Shown here one piece after another: positions 57,869 through 64,000 of a stretch of DNA of 64,000 nt (positions are counted from its first letter, which is position 1; each line of letters opens with the position of its first letter). Made by a program: the position numbers and the translations under genes. Under the pieces are notes generated by a model. That model was not told the DNA's origin. It did not search any database and saw only the letters and a list, made by a program, of their open reading frames with translations. Origin of the DNA: Gallionella sp. (lineage in GTDB: Bacteria > Pseudomonadota > Gammaproteobacteria > Burkholderiales > Gallionellaceae); NCBI GenBank assembly GCA_017880865.1, contig JADGRL010000009.1, positions 1 through 64,000 on the forward strand, given 5' to 3'.

Positions 57869-58494
57869 GCACACCGCAACAACTCATCGCAGGATTTCAA
57901 CGCTTCCGCGAGCGCTCATTCGCGGATGTCGACGCTCAGTTTCACGATCTGGTGCAGTTTGGTCAGGCTCCCTCCACGCTGGTGGTGGGCTGCTGCGATT
58001 CGCGCGTCGATCCCGCGCTGATACTCGACTGCGCGCCGGGCGATCTTTTTGTAATACGCAACGTCGCCAATCTGGTGCCCCCCGCAGAAAATCAGGGGCA
58101 TTATCACGGCACCAGCGCAGCGCTTGAATTCGGCGTGCGTATTTTAGCGGTGCAGCACATCATCGTGCTGGGACACGCGCATTGCGGCGGGATACACACG
58201 CTGCTCGAAGGCGAAGTGGACAAAGATGATTCCTTCATCGCCGAATGGATGAAAATTGCCGATGCCGCGCGCGAGCACATTGAGCAGGAACTGGCCGGCG
58301 CCGACAGCGAGGTGCGCCAGCGTGCCTGCGAACAAAAGGCCATTCTGGTTTCGCTGAAAAATCTGATGTCCTTTCCCTGGATACGCGAACGCGTCGAACA
58401 GGGCCAGCTCACTTTGCATGGCTGGTATTTTGATATCGAACGCGGTGAATTGCTGGGCTATAACCCAACGACTGGCCAGTTTGAAACGCTGTAA
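57865..58494 (+). CDS. can: beta-carbonic anhydrase
   Basis: This zinc enzyme interconverts CO2 and bicarbonate. The 209-residue protein has the beta-class zinc ligands Cys in [11 protein letters not shown], with the Asp/Arg dyad, and His and Cys in LGHAHCGGI. The overlap with purC suggests cotranscription with purE-purC, where bicarbonate is used. In an autotroph it also supports carbon fixation. Confidence 0.94.
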   Translation: MSTPQQLIAGFQRFRERSFADVDAQFHDLVQFGQAPSTLVVGCCDSRVDPALILDCAPGDLFVIRNVANLVPPAENQGHYHGTSAALEFGVRILAVQHIIVLGHAHCGGIHTLLEGEVDKDDSFIAEWMKIADAAREHIEQELAGADSEVRQRACEQKAILVSLKNLMSFPWIRERVEQGQLTLHGWYFDIERGELLGYNPTTGQFETL

Positions 58495-58533
58495 GGCTCG
58501 CCCTTAACCCCTTCGCCGCGCGTATCCTTGCGG

Positions 58534-59292
58534 TTACTTTTTTCCGGTCAACTCTATATAGCGCGCCTTGTCCGCATCATATCGCGCTTCCAACGCCGCC
58601 TTTTCCGCCTTGGGCTTTTCAAGATCTTGTTGCAGCTTGATCAAGCGCGCCTGAGCCTCATCCAGATCCTCTTGCAAGGAAGCCGGGATTTTCCTGTTTG
58701 CCTTGATATTGTTGTCAGCTTCCTTTTGCAAGGCTAACAAGTTATCATTCGCTATCTTGATAGATGAGTTGATCACATTGATACGCGCATCGACTTGCTG
58801 CAGGCTGCGGCTGCGCGACAGTTCGATTTCTTGCACGTTGCTGTAAGTGTTGGTGAGGGTCTTGTCACGGCGTTGCTGCTCAAGTGCGGCATTTTCATCA
58901 TCGTGCTTCTTCACCTCATCCAACTCCTTGGCACGACGACGCTCTGGGGTAGGCACCTCTTCACTTTTTACCACGCGCCCTGCCGAATTCAACTCTACGC
59001 GATCTTTGTCGGCATATTCCGGAGGAACGGTTTCACCGTAATGTGTCGTGCCATTGTTATCGACCCATTTGTACATTTTTGCCGAGACAGGCAAGCTGAA
59101 GGTGACCCCGGCGATAAGCGCCACAAGCAGTTTGGATCTATAACCAGCGACTTGGCTATTGTCTTTTGATAGCCTAGTCGAATGGCTATAACCAATGACT
59201 TGTCCAGCGTCTTTCGGGTGCCCGTCCAAAAGTTTTTCGGATGCTGGTCTAGTCAGATGGCTAGTAGCGCTATCAGTAGTTTCATCAGTCAT
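58534..59292 (-). CDS. DUF4124 domain protein with unusual N-terminal extension
   Basis: A 252-residue protein. A hydrophobic segment (KLLVALIAGVTFSLPVSA, about residues 54-71) is followed by a DUF4124 domain (MYKWVDNNGTTHYGETVPPE) and a long coiled-coil C-terminus (about 120-245). About 50 residues come before the membrane segment, with two related pieces (DAGQVIGYSHS and DNSQVAGYRS) from a 48-bp imperfect duplication. The ATG at 59292 has a GGAG site lying within the pyrE end. The function is unknown; topology could be signal peptide or anchor. Confidence 0.83.
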   Translation of the reverse strand: MTDETTDSATSHLTRPASEKLLDGHPKDAGQVIGYSHSTRLSKDNSQVAGYRSKLLVALIAGVTFSLPVSAKMYKWVDNNGTTHYGETVPPEYADKDRVELNSAGRVVKSEEVPTPERRRAKELDEVKKHDDENAALEQQRRDKTLTNTYSNVQEIELSRSRSLQQVDARINVINSSIKIANDNLLALQKEADNNIKANRKIPASLQEDLDEAQARLIKLQQDLEKPKAEKAALEARYDADKARYIELTGKK

Positions 59293-59932
59293 TTTTAACT
59301 CCATAACGATCACAATAAGATTGTACCGCAGCAAGATTTTGCACCCTTCCGCCCTCAGCGCGTAAATACCCGAGCAAATCATCCAGCGTGGCGATAGATA
59401 TTACCGGAATATCGTAACTGCGTTGTACTTCCTGTGTGGCGGAAAGTTCGCTCTGACCGCGCTCCATGCGATCCAATGCGATCACGACGCCGCAAGGTTC
59501 CGCACCAGCGTCGCGTATCAGTGCGATGGATTCGCGCACCGACGTGCCGGCAGAGATCACGTCATCGATAATCAGCACCCGGCCCTGCAATGCTGCGCCC
59601 ACCGTCGTACCACCTTCGCCGTGATCCTTGGCTTCTTTGCGATTGTAGCAATACGGCACGTTACGTCCCTGCTCGGCCAGCGCGATCGCGGCTCCGGCAA
59701 CCAGCGGAATGCCTTTGTAGGCCGGGCCGAACAGCATGTCGAATGACACTTCGGAAGCCAGGATCGCCTGAGCATAAAACTGCGACAGGTTTCTTAAGGC
59801 CTCGCCATCGTTGAACAAACCGGAATTGAAAAAATACGGCGACAGACGCCCTGCTTTGGTTTGAAACTCGCCGAAGCACAACACGTTTTGCTGGACGGCA
59901 AAGCGGATGAAATCCTGCCTGAAATTGGACAT
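59285..59932 (-). CDS. pyrE: orotate phosphoribosyltransferase
   Basis: PyrE makes OMP from orotate and PRPP in pyrimidine synthesis. The 215-residue protein has the PRPP-binding motif VLIIDDVISAGTSV, LFGPAYKGIPLVAGAAIALA and YCYNRKEAKDHGEGG. It is divergent from the exonuclease III gene, a conserved pairing, and overlaps the following DUF4124 gene by eight bases. Confidence 0.96.
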   Translation of the reverse strand: MSNFRQDFIRFAVQQNVLCFGEFQTKAGRLSPYFFNSGLFNDGEALRNLSQFYAQAILASEVSFDMLFGPAYKGIPLVAGAAIALAEQGRNVPYCYNRKEAKDHGEGGTTVGAALQGRVLIIDDVISAGTSVRESIALIRDAGAEPCGVVIALDRMERGQSELSATQEVQRSYDIPVISIATLDDLLGYLRAEGGRVQNLAAVQSYCDRYGVKND

Positions 59933-60001
59933 GACGATTGCAATAGGTTGAGATGATGGCCGTCATTATAATGGCATGTCCGATTACTCCAGATATTTTT
60001 C

Positions 60002-60769
60002 ATGCGCATTATTTCAGTCAATTTAAACGGCATTCGTTCTGCCACCAGCAAAGGCTTCTTTGAATGGCTGGCGCTGCAAAATGCCGACATCATTTGTCTG
60101 CAAGAACTCAAAGCCCAAGCGGCCGATATGACCGCGCAAATGCTGATGCCACTGGGGTATCACGGCTATTTTCATTATGCTAAAAAGAAGGGTTACAGCG
60201 GCGTGGGCATTTACTGTCGCGAAAAGCCACAGCGGGTCATCGAGGGCTTGGGCATTGCCGAATTCGATGCCGAGGGACGTTATCTATGCGCGGATTTTGC
60301 CAATTTCAGCGTGGTGTCACTTTACCTGCCTTCAGGGTCCAGCGGCGAAGAGCGCCAGACGGTGAAATTTCGTTTCATGGCGGCTTTCCTGCCGCATCTG
60401 CGCGAGTTGCGCGCCAGCGGACGCGAGGTCGTGATCTGCGGTGACTGGAACATTGCACACAAAGAAATCGACCTGAAAAACTGGCGCGGCAATAAAAAGA
60501 ATTCAGGATTCCTGCCCGAAGAACGCGCATGGCTGACAGAATTATTCGATGAAGTCGGTTTTGCCGATGTGTTTCGGCTCGTTCATCCCGAACTGGAAGC
60601 TTATACCTGGTGGTCGAATCGGGGTCAGGCGTGGGCCAAAGATGTCGGCTGGCGCATCGACTACCAGATCGCCACGCCCGGGATCGCCAAATTGGCAGAA
60701 GCCGCAAACATCTACAAGGCGCAACGTTTTTCGGATCATGCGCCGCTGATTATTGACTACCGGGATTAA
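60002..60769 (+). CDS. xth: exodeoxyribonuclease III family protein
   Basis: An AP endonuclease and 3'-5' exonuclease for base-excision repair. The 255-residue protein has LNGIRSATSKGFFEWL, CLQELKA with the metal Glu, VICGDWNIAHKEIDLKNW, and the C-terminal WRIDYQI and FSDHAPLIIDY catalytic motifs. Its stop codon overlaps the convergent rhodanese gene stop. Confidence 0.95.
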   Translation: MRIISVNLNGIRSATSKGFFEWLALQNADIICLQELKAQAADMTAQMLMPLGYHGYFHYAKKKGYSGVGIYCREKPQRVIEGLGIAEFDAEGRYLCADFANFSVVSLYLPSGSSGEERQTVKFRFMAAFLPHLRELRASGREVVICGDWNIAHKEIDLKNWRGNKKNSGFLPEERAWLTELFDEVGFADVFRLVHPELEAYTWWSNRGQAWAKDVGWRIDYQIATPGIAKLAEAANIYKAQRFSDHAPLIIDYRD

Positions 60770-61218
60770 CTTTGCTCCCAGGGCAGTCCTGCCGCCCGCC
60801 ACCCGTTGATCGTATTGCGTTGCAGGTTGTTGTCGCTATCGCCTTCGAAACCTTCCAGCATGTTGTAGCAGTTGCCATAACCGGCTTTCGTAGCGGCGGC
60901 GGCGGCATGGTGCGAACGCGCCCCGCTGCGGCAAAAGAATATGACCAGCGCCTCCTTGTCGACTTGCTGTTCCAGCTGCGCAATGAAATGCGCGTTGGGT
61001 TTCATGTCCGGATAGATCGCCCATTCAACTGCTGCGGTATCGGCTATGCAGCCGACCCAATCCAATTCTGCTCGGGTGCGGACATCCACCAGACGGGCAC
61101 CGGGTGCAGACTGCTGGATTTCATAGGCCTCTTCCGGATACAGCGCGCCCTCGTACGGCAGATTCAACTCTTTGGCGCGTTGATGCGCGGCTTGCAGAAT
61201 GGCGGTGATTTTCCCCAT
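60766..61218 (-). CDS. rhodanese-like domain protein
   Basis: A 150-residue single rhodanese domain with the active-site loop FFCRSGARSHHAA, where the catalytic Cys is followed by RSGARS. It also has RLVDVRTRAELDWVG at the start of the fold. Likely roles are sulfur transfer or relay. The start at 61218 is preferred over an upstream in-frame start. Confidence 0.91.
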   Translation of the reverse strand: MGKITAILQAAHQRAKELNLPYEGALYPEEAYEIQQSAPGARLVDVRTRAELDWVGCIADTAAVEWAIYPDMKPNAHFIAQLEQQVDKEALVIFFCRSGARSHHAAAAATKAGYGNCYNMLEGFEGDSDNNLQRNTINGWRAAGLPWEQS

Positions 61219-61332
61219 GATGTTTCTCTCTTTTGTATATGCAGGGGTTGGTCCCATGCTAAAAACGAAGGTTCAACGAAATTGTTGTAAATGTTATGCT
61301 GTGCGACACAAACGCATACTAGCTCAACCGAC

Positions 61333-62520
61333 ATGAAAAATCACACCCCTACGCAGCAAACACAGGCCGGTATCGGAGCTTTTGAACCGGTAAACCCGGA
61401 GCGTTTTGCAGCAGCACAAAAAAGCACCTGGGTGAGTATCGGCATTAATGTGATATTGACGGCCTTTCAGGTAGTGGGTGGTTTTTTTGCGCACTCTCAG
61501 GCCTTGATGGCGGACGGCCTGCATTCCCTGTCGGATCTGCTTTCCGATGTGCTGGTGCTCTATGCAAACCGTCACGGTAACAAGCACGCCGATGCCAACC
61601 ATCCTTATGGCCACGCGCGTGTGGAAACTGCCGCGACACTTATTCTTGGAACATTTCTCGCGGTACTGGGTGTCGTGTTGCTGGTGGCCGCAGCCATGCG
61701 TTTGCAGCATCCCGAAGCGTTGCAGGCCGTCAATCCGCTAGCTCTGGCCATTGCGGTTTTCGCCTTGGCCGCCAAGGAAGGCATGTTCCGTTACATGCTG
61801 GCGGTGGCCAAGCGGGTGCGCTCGCAGATGCTGGTAGCCAACGCATGGCATGCGCGCTCGGATGCGGCATCCTCCTTAGTGGTCATCGTCGGTGTGATTG
61901 GCAATTTGCTGGGTTATACCTTCCTCGATCTGGTTGCGGCAGCAGTGGTGGGCGTGATGATCGCGCATATGGGCGGCAAACTGGCTCTGGAAGCGATGGC
62001 TGAACTCATCGATACCGGATTGGATGCGGCAGAAGTCGAGGCGATCCGGCAAACCCTGCTCAAGGTTCACGGTGTGCGCGGCTTGCACGAACTGCGCACC
62101 CGCAAGATGGCGGACAACGCCCTGGTCGATGCGCACATCATGGTCGATCCTAAGATCAGCGTCTCGGAAGGACATTACATCGCGGAGACGGCACGCCAAG
62201 CCGTGCTCAAGAATCATCATGTGATGGATGTCATGGTACATATTGATCCGGAAGACGATATGCAAGCCAGACCGAATGCGTTTTTACCCAGCCGTCCCGC
62301 GCTTCTGGCGCATCTGGCTGAACGATTGGGAGACTCAGTCTGTTCAGAAAATCGCGTGGTCTTTCATTATCTGGATGGCAAGGTCGATGCCGAAATATAT
62401 CTGGCCAACCAGCAATCTGCCGAGCAGGCTGACGCGTTACAAGTACGCTGCGATGAGCTGGTGCGCAAAGATGAGCTCTTTCGAGCAATACATGTCCACC
62501 GCAGTCATGCACAGAATTAG
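61333..62520 (+). CDS. cation diffusion facilitator family transporter
   Basis: A 395-residue CDF transporter exporting divalent metals (Zn, Fe, Mn or similar) in exchange for protons. About six membrane segments are visible. Metal-site motifs are ADGLHSLSDLLSDVLV in TM2 and HARSDAASSLVV in TM5. The cytoplasmic C-terminal domain carries HHVMDVMVHIDPEDD. It also has an extra C-terminal extension (about 310-395). The specific metal cannot be told from sequence reading. Confidence 0.93.
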   Translation: MKNHTPTQQTQAGIGAFEPVNPERFAAAQKSTWVSIGINVILTAFQVVGGFFAHSQALMADGLHSLSDLLSDVLVLYANRHGNKHADANHPYGHARVETAATLILGTFLAVLGVVLLVAAAMRLQHPEALQAVNPLALAIAVFALAAKEGMFRYMLAVAKRVRSQMLVANAWHARSDAASSLVVIVGVIGNLLGYTFLDLVAAAVVGVMIAHMGGKLALEAMAELIDTGLDAAEVEAIRQTLLKVHGVRGLHELRTRKMADNALVDAHIMVDPKISVSEGHYIAETARQAVLKNHHVMDVMVHIDPEDDMQARPNAFLPSRPALLAHLAERLGDSVCSENRVVFHYLDGKVDAEIYLANQQSAEQADALQVRCDELVRKDELFRAIHVHRSHAQN

Positions 62521-62689
62521 TGCGTCAACGGTCGCGCTGCGCCCATAATCGGTGCAAATTTTCGGTGGGCGGCGTAACTCGCTTATGGCACAATGACAGT
62601 CTGCTATGTAGACAGGGATGGCACGCTTTCTGCATTTAGACTCTTGGGTTTTTGATTAGCTATTTATTTTGATGTTTTAGGGGAAATTT
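62521..62689. other. glnA upstream region
   Basis: The region between the CDF gene and glnA holds a sigma-54 promoter (62619-62635). At 62538-62556 a loosely NtrC-like dyad (TGCGCC-7-GGTGCA) is seen, but its spacing differs from the usual five bases, so it is only a weak candidate. Confidence 0.4.
62619..62635 (+). promoter_or_regulatory. sigma-54 promoter of glnA
   Basis: TGGCACGCTTTCTGCAT matches the sigma-54 consensus TGGCAC-N5-TTGCW at all but one key base. GG at 62620-62621 and GC at 62632-62633 are separated by ten bases. It lies about 55 bp before the glnA ATG, as expected of an RpoN/NtrC-controlled glnA. Confidence 0.82.
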
Positions 62690-64000
62690 ATGTCGATGTC
62701 GGCAAATGATGTTTTAAAGATGATTAAAGACCGCGAAATTAAATTCGTGGATTTCCGTTTTACCGATACACGCGGCAAAGAGCAGCACGTGAGCGTGCCC
62801 GCCAAGTATGTGGGTATGGACAAATTTGAAGACGGTCATGCGTTCGATGGCTCTTCGATCGCCGGCTGGAAAGGCATCCAGGCTTCGGACATGCTGCTGA
62901 TGCCGGATCCTTCAACCACTTTTTTCGATCCTTTCATGGACGAAAATACTTTGGTGATTACCTGTGACGTCGTGGAGCCGACCGATGGCAAGGGTTACGA
63001 CCGTGACCCGCGTTCGATTGCGAAGCGTGCCGAGGCGTACCTGAAATCTTCTGGTATCGGCGATACCGCCTTCTTTGGCCCAGAGCCAGAATTCTTCATT
63101 TTCGATTCCGTAAATTGGCAAATCGACATGTCCGGCTGCTTCTGCAAGATCAACTCCGAAGAAGCTGCATGGTCATCCGGTGAAAAATTCGACGGCGGCA
63201 ATACCGGTCACCGTCCTATTGTTAAGGGCGGCTACTTTCCGGTTCCCCCAGTCGACAGCCTGAACGACATCCGTGCCGCGATGTGCCTGGCTTTGGAAGA
63301 CATCGGCATCGAAGTCGAAGTGCATCACCACGAAGTGGCGACGGCCGGTCAATGCGAAATCGGCACCAAGTTCGACACGCTGGTGCGTCGCGCCGACCAG
63401 ACTCAGGCCTTGAAATATGTGGTGCACAACATTGCGCATCAGTATGGCAAAACCGCGACCTTCATGCCAAAACCTATCGTCGGCGACAATGGTTCCGGTA
63501 TGCACGTGCACCAGTCCATCTGGAAGGACGGCAAGAATCTGTTTGCCGGTAATGGCTATGCAGGTCTGTCCGATATGGCGCTTTACTACATCGGCGGCAT
63601 CATCAAGCACGCCAAGGCACTGAACGCGATTACCAATCCCGGCACCAATTCTTACAAGCGTCTGGTTCCTCACTACGAAGCACCGACCAAGCTGGCCTAT
63701 TCGGCAAAGAATCGTTCAGCCTCGATTCGTATCCCGCATGTAGCCAGCGACAAGGCGCGCCGTATCGAAACGCGCTTCCCGGACCCAACCGCCAACCCAT
63801 ACTTGTGCTTCACCGCCTTGATGATGGCCGGTCTGGACGGCATCCAAAACAAGATTCACCCCGGCGATCCAGCTGACAAGAACCTGTATGACTTGCCACC
63901 AGAGGAAGATGCAAAGATTCCTACTGTTTGCAGCTCACTGGATGAAGCCTTGGCACATCTGGACAAGGACCGTGAGTTCCTGACTCGTGGCGGTGTGTTC
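62690..64000 (+). CDS. glnA: glutamine synthetase type I (3' end beyond window)
   Basis: GlnA joins ammonia to glutamate with ATP. The frame is open from ATG 62690 to the window edge (437 codons of about 470). It starts [20 protein letters not shown] and shows [61 protein letters not shown] and [16 protein letters not shown]. The C-terminal adenylylation Tyr lies outside the window. A GGGGA ribosome-binding site and a sigma-54 promoter precede it. Confidence 0.97.
   Translation, partial: MSMSANDVLKMIKDREIKFVDFRFTDTRGKEQHVSVPAKYVGMDKFEDGHAFDGSSIAGWKGIQASDMLLMPDPSTTFFDPFMDENTLVITCDVVEPTDGKGYDRDPRSIAKRAEAYLKSSGIGDTAFFGPEPEFFIFDSVNWQIDMSGCFCKINSEEAAWSSGEKFDGGNTGHRPIVKGGYFPVPPVDSLNDIRAAMCLALEDIGIEVEVHHHEVATAGQCEIGTKFDTLVRRADQTQALKYVVHNIAHQYGKTATFMPKPIVGDNGSGMHVHQSIWKDGKNLFAGNGYAGLSDMALYYIGGIIKHAKALNAITNPGTNSYKRLVPHYEAPTKLAYSAKNRSASIRIPHVASDKARRIETRFPDPTANPYLCFTALMMAGLDGIQNKIHPGDPADKNLYDLPPEEDAKIPTVCSSLDEALAHLDKDREFLTRGGVF

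Noticed and set aside
62538..62556. NtrC binding site upstream of glnA
   Set aside because: Half-sites TGCGCC and GGTGCA are separated by seven rather than five bases and one half is imperfect; kept only as a weak note.

Overview
The window looks like a chromosomal segment of an autotrophic betaproteobacterium. The Nitrosomonadales (Gallionellaceae-like) are the best guess. The grounds are the betaproteobacterial 16S rRNA 5' end, a transketolase-GAPDH-PGK-pyruvate kinase-class II aldolase cluster with fructose bisphosphatase and beta-carbonic anhydrase nearby, a split HldE (RfaE2), NtrYX, and a conserved lpoA-yraN-diaA-dolP block. This is inference from gene content; no phylogeny was run.

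Layout. 1-550: start of an rRNA operon running leftwards, with two near-identical promoters. 555-7993: housekeeping genes (tsaD, plsY, folB, an RluA-type pseudouridine synthase, ubiE, rfaE2), an FHA-linked nucleotide cyclase and a ParE-type toxin-antitoxin pair. 7994-11638: dolP, diaA, yraN and lpoA, divergent from rsmI. 11639-13131: an accessory pocket with two attC-like sites, a broken reading frame and a second toxin-antitoxin pair. 13335-20400: a tightly overlapping RND efflux operon ending in a TetR regulator and a hemolysin III/TrhA protein. 20483-24156: a three-gene histidine kinase/response regulator module bracketed by 87-bp inverted repeats. 24250-36132: topA, smg, dprA, a LysM protein, then def, fmt, rsmB, a DUF4390 protein, ntrY and ntrX.

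36296-43212 is the carbon-metabolism cluster (tkt, gap, pgk, pyk, fba). 43453-51736 is a leftward minor-pilin operon (pilE, fimT, pilV, pilW, pilX, pilY1). Divergent from it, at 52225-55230, is a large lipoprotein with five Ig-like domains and a seven-blade RCC1 propeller. 55394-62520 holds fbp, purE, purC, carbonic anhydrase, a DUF4124 protein, pyrE, exodeoxyribonuclease III, a rhodanese and a cation efflux protein. The window ends inside glnA, which has a good sigma-54 promoter.

The most unusual signal is at 51765-52057. A 71-nt element occurs twice without gaps (about 82% identity by eye). One copy lies in sense orientation upstream of the pilin operon and the other upstream of the Ig/RCC1 lipoprotein gene. 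Each copy has a 6-8 bp closing helix and an internal hairpin, so a shared leader RNA or regulatory element linking two surface systems is a real possibility. Other points of interest are palindromic repeats carried in frame inside protein-coding genes, FCCH-like repeats inserted in PilY1, the attC remnants and the inverted-repeat-bracketed signalling module.
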